Source of the DNA: Thiomicrorhabdus sediminis
GTDB taxonomy: Bacteria > Pseudomonadota > Gammaproteobacteria > Thiomicrospirales > Thiomicrospiraceae
DNA: 64,000 bases
Assembly (NCBI RefSeq): GCF_005885815.1
Contig: NZ_CP040602.1
Span: 883,630 to 947,629 of the forward strand
Reading direction: 5' to 3'
This document shows, piece after piece, positions 9,764-18,778 of this stretch. The notes beneath the pieces are model-generated. The model did not search any database. It was not told where the DNA came from and saw nothing but the letters and a program-made list of their open reading frames with translations. The position numbers and the translations under genes are program-made. Each line of letters starts with the position of its first letter. Within the stretch, counting starts at the first letter, position 1.

Positions 9764-11770
9764 GTGCGCTTGAGCATCAAACATTTCATGATAATCAACT
9801 TATTGACCATATTGGTCATCCTCTATGCAATTTTCGCAGATTATTATCAAGAGCAGAAAAGCCATACCGCTGAGGTTATTCTGGGCAGTTTAAAAGATGA
9901 TATGTCGGAAATCAGTTATTTGCTGTCTAAGCAGATAGTAGACAAGAAAATGGTTCGAACCACTCGTTCTTTGCTGGATAGGGCAGTGTCAAACAATGAC
10001 TTTATTAAGGCGATTATGATTCTAGATGACCAGAAGGTTTTACTGACGACTGACCCAAGATACCGAAAAGTTCCAGATAAAAAAAATGTATTTCTTGATC
10101 CAGATTTGAGCGCAGAAAATATATTGCTGGACCATGTCGGGTTTGAGGGGACTATTAGATTTTATAAAGGAAAAGATCTACAGAAACTAACGCTGGTATT
10201 TTTATTTGATCATCAAGAGGCGGCGGCTTTCTTAAATCAAAACAGTTTAAAATTTTTGCTGTATTTTGGCTTGTTGCCCGGTTTGATTATCCTTGTGATG
10301 TGGTTATTGATGATTCGCTACATTATCAAACCGTTGGAACGTTTACGTCAATATGCCTATTACCAGAGTGAAACACCAAGTGTTTTCAATCTCAAAGAGC
10401 TTGAATATATTCGCAGCTCAATGGCTCAGACTTTTTCACGTTTAGATAGTGAACAAAAAGAACTTTTTAACTTAGCTAGAACTGATTCTTTGAGTGGGTT
10501 GGCAAATCGTCATGCTTTAAATGAGAATCTAAAATGTTTGATTGCTGATGCTGCTCGAAAAAATTATGAATTTGCGTATTTGTTTTTGGATTTAGACAAC
10601 TTTAAAGCGGTGAATGATGCTCTTGGTCATAATGTTGGTGATGAGTTATTGCAACAGGTCGCAGGAGTAATCTCAGAGGTGCTTCGAACCAATGATTTTG
10701 TGGCTCGTGTTGGTGGCGATGAGTTTGTCATAGTTTTGCATGACTACGAGTCTTTAAGCGAGATTTCAAATATATTGGAAAGAATTCAAAGTCGTTTAAA
10801 TGTTCCGTGGATCATTCAGGGACACCCAATAAAGATTACCAGTAGTATCGGTATAGCGCTTTATCCAAAGGACGCTCAAGATATGATTGGGTTAATGAAA
10901 TCTTCAGATATTGCTATGTATGAAGCCAAGAAGCGAGGCCGCAATCAGCATTATTTTTATACTGAAGAGTTAAATGTTACGGTGCAAAAAAATATAGCAC
11001 TGGATAAAGCAATGCGGCAAGCTCTGGAAGACCATGAATATCATTTGTATTACCAACCTAAAGTGAATCTGCTGAATGGAGATATCATCGGCCTAGAAGC
11101 GCTGATCAGATGGTTTAGTCCTACTAAAGGAATGATAATGCCTGATCAATTCATTCCTTTGGCGGAGGAAAATGGTTTTATTTTAGAGTTGGGAAAATGG
11201 GTGTTACAAGAAGCTTTTCGTCAACAGAAAATATGGCAGCAACAAGGAATGGATCTGCATGTGTCAGTCAATGTAGCCACAAAGCAACTTTTGGATAATC
11301 AATTCGAGTCTTTATTAGAACATCTTGTTAAAGAAACAGGTGTTGATCCAAATAAGATTCACTTGGAAATCACTGAATATTTATTTATGGACCAAAACGA
11401 CAAAAACCTAAATCTAATGAAGCGCTTGCGTAGTAAAGGCTTTTCAATCTCTCTGGATGATTTTGGTACGGGTTATTCCTCCTTGTCTTATTTGAAGACA
11501 TTTCCTATTAGTGAACTCAAAATAGATAAAGCTTTTGTTCGGGACTATAATACGCCAGATGGCGCTGTTTTCTTAGAGACCATTGTAAAGATGGGACAGA
11601 CTCTGAAATTGCAAGTGATTGCAGAAGGGGTGGAGACTGAAGCGCAGGCAAGGTATCTTAAAAAGATTGGTTGTGAATGTTATCAAGGATATTTATGCTC
11701 TAAACCTTTACCAGTAAAAGAACTAGATACTTTTTACCTTAAGCATAAGTCTTGTATGTTAGAAGATTAA
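9764..11770 (+). CDS. membrane GGDEF-EAL c-di-GMP enzyme
   Basis: A 668-residue protein with spans at about 8-25 and 163-185, enclosing a ~135-residue periplasmic sensor of no recognised family. The GGDEF domain (~235-400) has an intact GGDEF at 317-321. The EAL domain (~410-655) has EAL at 445-447, an intact DDFGTGYSSLSYL loop and the later EGVETEAQ. Both cyclase and phosphodiesterase sites look competent, so net output probably depends on the sensor. GTG directly abuts the stop of the upstream binding lipoprotein, which implies co-expression and probable physical partnership. It is convergent with the hybrid kinase gene downstream. The ~100-bp gap has no obvious terminator. Confidence 0.92.
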   Translation: MRLSIKHFMIINLLTILVILYAIFADYYQEQKSHTAEVILGSLKDDMSEISYLLSKQIVDKKMVRTTRSLLDRAVSNNDFIKAIMILDDQKVLLTTDPRYRKVPDKKNVFLDPDLSAENILLDHVGFEGTIRFYKGKDLQKLTLVFLFDHQEAAAFLNQNSLKFLLYFGLLPGLIILVMWLLMIRYIIKPLERLRQYAYYQSETPSVFNLKELEYIRSSMAQTFSRLDSEQKELFNLARTDSLSGLANRHALNENLKCLIADAARKNYEFAYLFLDLDNFKAVNDALGHNVGDELLQQVAGVISEVLRTNDFVARVGGDEFVIVLHDYESLSEISNILERIQSRLNVPWIIQGHPIKITSSIGIALYPKDAQDMIGLMKSSDIAMYEAKKRGRNQHYFYTEELNVTVQKNIALDKAMRQALEDHEYHLYYQPKVNLLNGDIIGLEALIRWFSPTKGMIMPDQFIPLAEENGFILELGKWVLQEAFRQQKIWQQQGMDLHVSVNVATKQLLDNQFESLLEHLVKETGVDPNKIHLEITEYLFMDQNDKNLNLMKRLRSKGFSISLDDFGTGYSSLSYLKTFPISELKIDKAFVRDYNTPDGAVFLETIVKMGQTLKLQVIAEGVETEAQARYLKKIGCECYQGYLCSKPLPVKELDTFYLKHKSCMLED

Positions 11771-11870
11771 GGTTTATTTATACCATTCATTTTTTAATGA
11801 GTATTAAAAGGCTTGCAGAGCGCAGTCAATATTGTTTGCGATATTCAATGTTGTTCTCGTGGGTAGATAA

Positions 11871-14033
11871 TCAAACAATCTTTTTTATCAATTCCGCTAG
11901 AACATCAAAGTCAATGGGTTTGGTGATGTACTCGGAAAACCCTGAAGCTTTGCCTTTAGTAATATCATTAGGCATGGCGTTGGCAGTGACTGCGAAAACA
12001 GTAATATCCTTTGTAATGTCGTCTTTTTTGAGTTGCTTTAGCACCTCATACCCATCCATTCCCGGCAAATTGATATCCAATAAAACAAGATCGGGTTTGT
12101 GTGTTAAAGCCAGCTGAATGCCTAGTTCCGGCCGTTGTGCAGTTAGTAATTGGAGTTTCGTCTCTTTTTCAATAAAAGACTTCATTAAACTGATATTTGA
12201 AGGGTTGTCTTCAATATAGAGAACGGTCTTTTCCAGTCCTATTTTGTAGTCGTTGTGAGCGTTGCTTTGAGTATGTTCGGGTTGATAGTCAAGGGTTTTT
12301 TCAAGAGGTAATTCGATCCAAAAGCAACTGCCTTGATTCAAAGTGCTGGTAACGCCTATTTCGCCGCCCATAATACTGATTAGTTTTTTACTCAGGGATA
12401 GGCCAATTCCTGTTCCTTGTATCGCTAGATTTTCACGACCTAAGCGGTCGAACGGTTTAAATAAAAGCGGAATTTGGTTTTTATCGATTCCCATGCCGTT
12501 ATCTATGACATTGAGGCGTATGTGTTCAGCTTTAATGTCTGCTCTAAAGACAACAGTACCATTGTCATGGTTATACTTAATCGCATTCGAGAGCAGGTTA
12601 ATAAGTACCTGTTTGAGTCGGCTTAAATCGGCTCTGACGTAAACTCCATCCAGGTTGTGACATTCAATTTGAATGTTCTTTTTGCTGGCCAGAGTCTTTA
12701 AGAATGCAATGCTGCTGTCGACGGCAGAGCTTAGTTTGACAGGCTTGATAGAAATACTTAATTTACCGGCATCAATAGCGCTTAAGTCCAAGATGTCATT
12801 TATAATGGTTAAAAGATGTTTGCCGGCGTTATGAATGGTTTGAATATCTTCTTTATGTTGCGGTGAAGTTTCTGGATCACGTTCGAGTAATTGACTAAAT
12901 CCGATAATTGCATTCAAAGGCGTTCTCAGTTCATGAGACATATTGGCAAGAAACTCTGATTTCGAACGACTTGCTTCAAGAGCTTGATCCCGCATTTCGA
13001 CCAGTTCTTTTTCCAATGCTTTTTTGTCAGAGATGTTTTCAATCAGTCCAAAAACCTTGGTCAACTGACCGGCTTCATAAAGAGCAATACCTTCAACTCG
13101 TACCCAAAGCTTGTTTTCTTTAAATGTGATAATTTCAAGCTCTTCGCTAAAGCTTTCGCCCTTGCTAATGGCATTGCGAATCGCAGTATCAATCGTTTTT
13201 GCGTTTTCACCATATTTGAAGAAGCTTATAAATCGATCAGTATCCATTTGCATGTCCTGCGGAGTTTCAAGAATCTGACTGCAGGTATCGTTCCAATTGG
13301 TTTTACTTTGATCTTTTAGGTCGATTTCCCATAAGCCGACATTGATCGAATCAATAACCTCTTTTACTTTAACGGCTTCAGTGGTTAAAAAAGCGAATTT
13401 AGTATGGTATCTGTAGAGAATGGCAACCGCTAAGAAAAAGCTTATTAAGATGACTAGCCGGCTAAACCATAAAAACTGCTGCGCTTCCGAATATTCCTTT
13501 TCGACGGCTAACTTAATTTCTACTAAGCGTTCATTAATTCGGTTTTTGAGAAAGTTAAAGGATTCCAAAGCGAAAGTATCGTCGACCTTAACTAGTTTAT
13601 CGATTTGCTCACTGGTACGGTTTTTATTAATCAAACGTTTGACGGTTTGGTATTGAGAATAATACTCCTCTATGGTCGCGTGAATATTTGATAAGTGGAG
13701 TATGTCAGTGTCGACCTTAAGTTCATATTGAAGCAGTCTCAATGAATTCTCTAGGTTGGTATAGTTCTGTTCAATTTTTGCTCCGTAGGTATCCAGGTCT
13801 TGACGAATCACCAGGTTTTTAAAGTTGTGAATAAAGCCGCCATAGCCCATTGCGCCTTGAATGTCTATCATCAGGCGGTCTAGCTGATTACTGCGTTCGG
13901 CATAACTTAACCAGGATTTTTCAACTTCATTAAATTTTCTTTCGCTTTGAATACTGAAAATTGCAGCAATCAATAACAAGACTATAGCTAATGCCAAAGG
14001 AAGGAATTGATATTGTTTTAGTGAGGGAATCAT
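11871..14033 (-). CDS. membrane hybrid sensor histidine kinase (PAS, HisKA, HATPase, REC)
   Basis: A 720-residue kinase. Spans at about 10-28 and 189-207 enclose a helical periplasmic domain with GYGGFIHNFKN, a motif seen in several bacterial sensor ectodomains. A PAS domain (~222-338), a coiled-coil linker and HisKA with MSHELRTPLNA (phosphorylatable His367) follow. The HATPase domain shows the N box (LINLLSNAIKYN) and GTGIGLSLSKKL. The C-terminal receiver carries Asp653 in LLDINLPGMDGYE and the TKP lysine. It lies 122 bp downstream of an H-NOX gene on the same strand, so it is the likely H-NOX-associated kinase, although those described in Shewanella and Vibrio are soluble. No output regulator is adjacent; phosphate may pass to a distant Hpt protein such as that at 42.1 kb. 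Confidence 0.92.
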   Translation of the reverse strand: MIPSLKQYQFLPLALAIVLLLIAAIFSIQSERKFNEVEKSWLSYAERSNQLDRLMIDIQGAMGYGGFIHNFKNLVIRQDLDTYGAKIEQNYTNLENSLRLLQYELKVDTDILHLSNIHATIEEYYSQYQTVKRLINKNRTSEQIDKLVKVDDTFALESFNFLKNRINERLVEIKLAVEKEYSEAQQFLWFSRLVILISFFLAVAILYRYHTKFAFLTTEAVKVKEVIDSINVGLWEIDLKDQSKTNWNDTCSQILETPQDMQMDTDRFISFFKYGENAKTIDTAIRNAISKGESFSEELEIITFKENKLWVRVEGIALYEAGQLTKVFGLIENISDKKALEKELVEMRDQALEASRSKSEFLANMSHELRTPLNAIIGFSQLLERDPETSPQHKEDIQTIHNAGKHLLTIINDILDLSAIDAGKLSISIKPVKLSSAVDSSIAFLKTLASKKNIQIECHNLDGVYVRADLSRLKQVLINLLSNAIKYNHDNGTVVFRADIKAEHIRLNVIDNGMGIDKNQIPLLFKPFDRLGRENLAIQGTGIGLSLSKKLISIMGGEIGVTSTLNQGSCFWIELPLEKTLDYQPEHTQSNAHNDYKIGLEKTVLYIEDNPSNISLMKSFIEKETKLQLLTAQRPELGIQLALTHKPDLVLLDINLPGMDGYEVLKQLKKDDITKDITVFAVTANAMPNDITKGKASGFSEYITKPIDFDVLAELIKKIV

Positions 14034-14155
14034 GCCGTGTTCTTTAAGTTGACTTGGTTTGTATTTTAACAGTAAAGATTACCTTTGAGATCAACGTTTA
14101 ACGGCGTTTTTGATTTTTGAATTACAAAGCGAGAGCGCTGGAACGTGCTTGGTGC

Positions 14156-14713
14156 TTACCGGCGTTTAATGGTAAATTTGGAGAAGGTGTTTTGCGGGTC
14201 ATCGTTAATCGTCATGCTGAGCTCAAGCGGTTCGTCAAAGAAATGGATGCAGCCAGACAGCAAGCCTTTAACAAAGTGATGCAGTTTCATCTCCGAGCTG
14301 TAGATCAGGGTGATTTGGTCGTCTTCACGCTCAATACCAAAACGTGGAAACTGTGCATTCGGATAGATTTTCTTCAACTCGGTAAAATGCATGATATTGA
14401 GTTGTTCGACGAAATCGAACACATTGTCATTAAAGATAGGGCTTTCTTTATCATCATAGATTTCTCTAAACTGCGTCACTAGGCTGGTAAAGGCATAAAA
14501 ACCGTATTTGTACCAGAGTGAGTTCATTTCAATATCGGTCTTTGCAGACAGGTGTTGCAACATTTCTACCAGTACAGCAGGGTTGTAGGTTTCTCCGGCG
14601 CAAAAACCACCGTCATTGGGGAATTCACCTTGTAACAGAATGTAATCCAGTGTTTCGTAACCAAATTCATTTTCAACGAATTCGTTAAAGGTTGTAAAAA
14701 TAACGCCTCTCAA
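14156..14713 (-). CDS. H-NOX haem-based NO sensor protein
   Basis: A 185-residue stand-alone haem-NO-binding (HNOB) domain, the usual length. The start is TTG at 14713, preceded by GAGAG; residues MRGVIFTTF fit the family N-terminus. His109 in NIMHFTELKKIYP matches the proximal haem ligand, and YPNAQFPRF, with its conserved proline, follows. The YxSxR haem-propionate motif is altered: Tyr138 and Ser140 are present, but the Arg position is Met142. Bacterial H-NOX proteins bind NO and control a co-encoded histidine kinase or diguanylate cyclase, often switching between motility and biofilm. Here the next gene on the strand is a hybrid kinase, and two GGDEF genes lie beyond it. Haem binding with the missing arginine is plausible but not certain. 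Confidence 0.87.
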   Translation of the reverse strand: MRGVIFTTFNEFVENEFGYETLDYILLQGEFPNDGGFCAGETYNPAVLVEMLQHLSAKTDIEMNSLWYKYGFYAFTSLVTQFREIYDDKESPIFNDNVFDFVEQLNIMHFTELKKIYPNAQFPRFGIEREDDQITLIYSSEMKLHHFVKGLLSGCIHFFDEPLELSMTINDDPQNTFSKFTIKRR

Positions 14714-14871
14714 AATGACTCTCTTTTTATTGGATATTAAACGCAGTAGGCTAAATCAAGTTACTAATGATACTGACCGTAAATTGATATTTTATGCTAA
14801 ATACATGCGGAGTTTACGCTAAAAGGGTGATTTAGATTTAGATAGGTTTATTGAAACTTGTCCGTGGACAT

Positions 14872-14897
14872 AAAAAATCCCGCATAAAACGGGATTT
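14872..14897 (-). terminator. intrinsic terminator of the coiled-coil/acidic gene pair
   Basis: AAATCCCG and CGGGATTT form an 8-bp stem around CATAAAA. On the minus strand it is followed by a T run (complement of 14872-14877). Confidence 0.8.
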
Positions 14898-14919
14898 GGA
14901 TTTTAATTTAAGGTGTTGA

Positions 14920-16188
14920 TTATTTCGCTTTATAGCTATACGGCTGAGGGTTTTGCGCTTTATCGAGTAAAACCTGCAATGCCTTTTGCATACTGATTAT
15001 TTGCTGTTGCAAAATCGACTGCTGTTCTTTCAGAGCCTGCAGTTCTTGGCTGACAGTAGCGGATGATTTTTGTTGCGCTTTACCTAAGCGGCCTTCAATC
15101 GCTTCCAGAGTCTTGCTTTGTTTACGAATCAGCCAGCTGATTCCATTAAGTTTTTTCACCTGTTCCGCAGTCAGTCCCGAACCGGCGATAGTCGCGCTAT
15201 CCGGGTCTACAGTGGTTTGTTTATCGCTACTTTGCATCTGTTGTTGTAGAGCCTGCTGTTGAGCACTGACTTTTTCAACCAGTTCACGAAGTTTGGCCAA
15301 CTCTTGTTTGCTCACCGCATTCTGCATTGCTGTATGGCTATGACGGGCAATCGCCTCATCAATAACCGGTTTTACCGCTTCGGCAATGGCTTGGTTGTCC
15401 AGCGTCTCAGCAACGCTTGGCATCGCTTGAGAAGAGATTATTTCATCAGCCATGGTTTTCTCTTCAACTGCTGTATTTTGCGGTTCGGTTGTTGTTGACG
15501 CCTCTAGCGCTGTCTCGCTGTTTTCGGTGACAGTATCCGTGACACTGGTGATTGTTGTTTCGTTCTTGTCTACCGCTTTTTTTTCAGCCTCCGTCATCTT
15601 TTCAGGGGGTGTTGCGGTTGGCGCCATGGTTACTGTGTTTAGCATGCTCACCTGTTGTCCCAGGGTTTCCACCACCGCGGCAAGTTCATCAATTTTAAGC
15701 GTGATTTTTTTGGTTAAGAGAGTGGTTTCAGTGGTGATGATATCAAGCACCTCGCCTTTAAACTGTGCCTGCTGTTTTTGCATCGCATACATCTGATAGC
15801 TGACTACGCCGATGGCGATCGCACTCATGACAATGGCTGCGCCCATCATGACCGCAAAGCTGGTTTTAGCGGCTTGAAAGTCTTTGGCGGCATTACGGAC
15901 AGATTGGCGCCAATTAAAATTGGATTCATTCAATTCCAGCGCTTGCGCTTTAAGTTGTTCGGCTTGTTTGATTGAGGTCTGCGCAGCCTTATGACTCTGC
16001 TCAGCTGCCGCTTGTGCTGTTTTAGACGCTTCTAAAACAAGCAGGTTGGCATCTGCGCTGGCATTGTCAGAGGTTTTTTGCGCCTGTTTGACTTGTTGAT
16101 TAACTTTTTCCACCGAAGATTCTAGTTCCTGGGTGGACTCTTCAAGTTGTTCAACTTCTTGTAAAAGGTCGTCAACAATTTCACTCAT
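14920..16188 (-). CDS. single-span coiled-coil membrane protein of unknown function
   Basis: A 422-residue protein that I do not recognise. Residues 1-105 are an almost continuous coiled coil rich in Glu, Gln and Ala. One span (about 111-133, FAVMMGAAIVMSAIAIGVVS) is followed by a second helical stretch (~140-190), a low-complexity Thr/Glu/Val region (~195-260), and a Gln/Lys-rich coiled coil (~290-410). There is no signal peptide, so the N-terminus is probably cytoplasmic. Residues 31-80 (QQVKQAQKTSDNASADANLL onward) resemble residues 426-470 of the acidic protein encoded 52 bp upstream on the same strand. This suggests the two interact or arose by segment duplication. Structural or scaffold roles are possible; no enzymatic motif is visible. 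Confidence 0.75.
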   Translation of the reverse strand: MSEIVDDLLQEVEQLEESTQELESSVEKVNQQVKQAQKTSDNASADANLLVLEASKTAQAAAEQSHKAAQTSIKQAEQLKAQALELNESNFNWRQSVRNAAKDFQAAKTSFAVMMGAAIVMSAIAIGVVSYQMYAMQKQQAQFKGEVLDIITTETTLLTKKITLKIDELAAVVETLGQQVSMLNTVTMAPTATPPEKMTEAEKKAVDKNETTITSVTDTVTENSETALEASTTTEPQNTAVEEKTMADEIISSQAMPSVAETLDNQAIAEAVKPVIDEAIARHSHTAMQNAVSKQELAKLRELVEKVSAQQQALQQQMQSSDKQTTVDPDSATIAGSGLTAEQVKKLNGISWLIRKQSKTLEAIEGRLGKAQQKSSATVSQELQALKEQQSILQQQIISMQKALQVLLDKAQNPQPYSYKAK

Positions 16189-16240
16189 TGGTTTGGCCTA
16201 TGTTTCGCATAAATTTAATCAGCTGGGTTAATCTGTCTAC

Positions 16241-17809
16241 TTAATCGGCTTTCAATTCAGCAATTCGTGTTTTGATGCTGTCATTGACCGATTTCAGTTG
16301 CTGGTTCTTTTCTTGGATTTGACTAATCTGTTGAGCGATGTCATCAGCACTGACATCTTTTTCTAAACAATTCAAATCCACACTGTATCCTGCTTTTTTT
16401 GCCGCTTCAAATGCGCGTTCCGCGGCGGCAAAGGTTGCCTCTATGGCTTTTTGCGTCTGTTCGGCTGAGGCTTGTGCCTGCTTTGAGGTTTCCAAAGCCA
16501 AGTTATTAGCTTGACGAGCGGTCTGCTTGACCTGTTGGGCAATTTCTTGAATGGATTGATCGATATCAATCGATTCTTCCATTGCCGAGACCGATTGCGC
16601 CGTCTGCTCAATAATCGCCAAATCCTCATCGCTAGCAGTGTTGTCGCTGTTTGCCTCGGTCGCAATAGCATTTGTTGCAGCAGGTGTTTCTGCGTCAGCA
16701 CTATTGTCATTAACACCATCAAGCTCATCAATATTATCCATTTCAGATGCCGCTTCATCCGTTGGCGTTTCGACTTCGCTGGCCGCTTCGACTTCATCTA
16801 GCTCTGGAAGCTCATTCATGTCGTCCATGTCATCGATATCGGCCATCATTGCCGCTTCATCGGTGAAATCACCAGTTTGGTCGCTGTCATCAATGATTGA
16901 ACCGGCATCGCTGGCTTCTGCGATATCCGCCGCCAGGTTTTCATCGAGCTCAAGGTCTTCAGTTTCGGTTATGCCGGTTTCTGCTGCGTCGCTAGCGATA
17001 TCCTCAACGGTGGTTTCGGCAGATGCGCTGTCATCAGTCATTGCCGCCATCATCGCATCCAAGTCGTCATCGGCGGATTCAACGGTTTCAGCGCTTGATT
17101 GAGTTTCATTTTCCGCTAAATCCATATTGTCTAAATCCAAATCAGCTGCATCAGGCATGTCAGCAATATCAGTCTGGTCATCGGCGGCGTCAGCGCTTGC
17201 AGGTTCTGTATCGTCTGATTCACTATCCAGACCAGTCGTTTCGTTTGTTGTTGCGTTTGTTTTATCGTCCGATGCACTCATCGCGGCCTCAAGTTCGGCA
17301 AGGTTTGCCAAATCATCCAGATTGTCCGCATCAGGAACAATTTCATCCACATCGGCCGCAGTTTCTTCTGGGTCTGTGGCGCTTTCGGCTTCACTCAGCA
17401 GGGCATCAATATCATCCATTTCTTCGATATCAACACTGGCGGATTCTTCAGCGGGCGCTTCGGAAGCGACATCATTAACTTCAGCCTGTGTTTCTACTTC
17501 ATCGCCCATTTCTGCCATCAAGGCGTCCAAATCGTCCATATCCAACTCATCAATCGCGCTGTCGTTTTGCTTTTGATCGTTTTCAGAGGTGGTTTCAGCG
17601 CTTTGTGAGAGGTCTATCGAGACTTCATCGCCCATGTCATCAGGCAGTTGAATGTCCTCAGCCGGTAAATCGGCAATGGCATTAAGCAGTTCGTCGGCAT
17701 CGAGAGATGCATCATCCAGCGTTTCGCTCAAGTCTTCTGAGGCATCGTTCATCATTGCCAGCATTTCTTCGGTGGCTTGGTCATCTTTTTCTTGGTCGAT
17801 CTCTGCCAT
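16241..17809 (-). CDS. highly acidic repeat protein with C-terminal coiled coil
   Basis: A 522-residue protein of unknown function. Residues 1-395 are dominated by Asp, Glu, Ala, Ser and Met and are probably disordered. They contain loosely repeated amphipathic modules, for example MDDLDALMAEM (91-101), MDDIDALLSEA (131-141) and DDLDAMMAAMT (248-258). Residues ~400-470 form a coiled coil related to one in the neighbouring membrane protein, and a last helical segment (485-522) follows. Net charge is extremely negative. Only one cysteine (481) is present, and there is no signal peptide or span. It is the first gene of a two-gene unit ending at the terminator at 14.9 kb. It may be a docking or scaffold protein, but no role can be assigned. 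Confidence 0.75.
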   Translation of the reverse strand: MAEIDQEKDDQATEEMLAMMNDASEDLSETLDDASLDADELLNAIADLPAEDIQLPDDMGDEVSIDLSQSAETTSENDQKQNDSAIDELDMDDLDALMAEMGDEVETQAEVNDVASEAPAEESASVDIEEMDDIDALLSEAESATDPEETAADVDEIVPDADNLDDLANLAELEAAMSASDDKTNATTNETTGLDSESDDTEPASADAADDQTDIADMPDAADLDLDNMDLAENETQSSAETVESADDDLDAMMAAMTDDSASAETTVEDIASDAAETGITETEDLELDENLAADIAEASDAGSIIDDSDQTGDFTDEAAMMADIDDMDDMNELPELDEVEAASEVETPTDEAASEMDNIDELDGVNDNSADAETPAATNAIATEANSDNTASDEDLAIIEQTAQSVSAMEESIDIDQSIQEIAQQVKQTARQANNLALETSKQAQASAEQTQKAIEATFAAAERAFEAAKKAGYSVDLNCLEKDVSADDIAQQISQIQEKNQQLKSVNDSIKTRIAELKAD

Positions 17810-17995
17810 GACGCTAAATCCTGTTTAGGTTTTGCAGGCTTTACATGCCTTGTAAAGCCAAGAGTTACAATTCAATAGTGGTTCGAAAGCATAAACTGTG
17901 CCACTGGTTCGGTATGGTCTATTCGCCGAATTTTCCGGCCTGTAAGAGGTTTATCGGCCGTTTTTCATTAAATAAAGCTGTCAGGTTTTTTGAAT

Positions 17996-18670
17996 TTATA
18001 CGGATAACGTTAGCATAAACTCAGCAGGGCAGTAAAATGTTTGCCGCTCTTTGCGAGTTGGGTGGGTGATGCTCAGTTCACTGGCGTGCAGCATTAAGCG
18101 AGAGCTTTTCATTAGACTGGTGGAATCGGCATAGAGGTTGTCGCCCAGAATTGGATGGCCGAGCATTTTCATATGCAGACGCAGTTGATGTGAGCGGCCG
18201 GTTATCGGGGTAAGTTCGATTAAGCAGCGCTCTGCATCTTGTTGCTTGAGTTGCCAAAGCGTCGATGCGTGTTTGCCATGAATGCAATCGATCATTTGCA
18301 AAGGTCTGTTCTCCCAGTCGCAACGCATCGGCAGTTGAATTTTACCGGATTTTACCGAAGGCATTCCGGCACAGACCGCATGGTAGCGTTTCTCGGTTTG
18401 GCGATCTTGAAACTGGCGGCTCAGGTGGCGGTGAGCATCGCTATTTCTTGCTAGCACCATAATGCCGGAAGTGTCCATATCCAAGCGGTGGACGATTTTC
18501 AGTTCGCCGAAAATCGGCTCCAAGTGATAACCGAGGCATTCATATTTATCCTCGCCGCGCCCGGGCACAGACAGTAGTCCGCTGGGTTTGTTGACGACAA
18601 CGATATCGTCATCGCTGTAGATGATCCAGTTATCTTCATAACGGAACCTTGCAGGGGGTAAAGAGTGCAT
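17996..18670 (-). CDS. rluA: RluA-type pseudouridine synthase
   Basis: A 224-residue single-domain enzyme without an S4 domain. It closely tracks E. coli RluA (219 residues), which converts U746 of 23S rRNA and U32 of some tRNAs to pseudouridine. Landmarks include VNKPSGLLSVPGR near the N-terminus, the catalytic aspartate in HRLDMDTSGIMVLA, and ITGRSHQLRLHM followed by LGHPILGDNLYA. The reaction is cytoplasmic and needs no cofactor. It is upstream of the acidic-protein gene on the same strand, but a gap of about 185 bp separates them. An RluB/RluE or TruC relative is less likely given the LLSVPGR motif. Confidence 0.88.
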   Translation of the reverse strand: MHSLPPARFRYEDNWIIYSDDDIVVVNKPSGLLSVPGRGEDKYECLGYHLEPIFGELKIVHRLDMDTSGIMVLARNSDAHRHLSRQFQDRQTEKRYHAVCAGMPSVKSGKIQLPMRCDWENRPLQMIDCIHGKHASTLWQLKQQDAERCLIELTPITGRSHQLRLHMKMLGHPILGDNLYADSTSLMKSSRLMLHASELSITHPTRKERQTFYCPAEFMLTLSV

Positions 18671-18778
18671 TTTGATGGCGTGCCTTGTAAACTAAGCGCA
18701 TATTTTATCTTAATCGTGGCTTTAAATGAGGGCTTTCACGGTTTGAGACAAGTTTATAAATAAGGGTATAGTGAATCA

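Noticed and set aside
14117-14482. Plus-strand 121-codon frame antisense to the H-NOX gene
   Set aside because: The minus-strand frame carries the conserved H-NOX residues; the antisense frame has no recognisable features or ribosome binding site.
16441-17685. Several plus- and minus-strand open frames over the acidic protein gene (Ser- or Arg-rich)
   Set aside because: They are reverse or shifted readings of a highly repetitive Asp/Glu-rich gene. They have no ribosome binding sites and extreme composition explained by the real frame.
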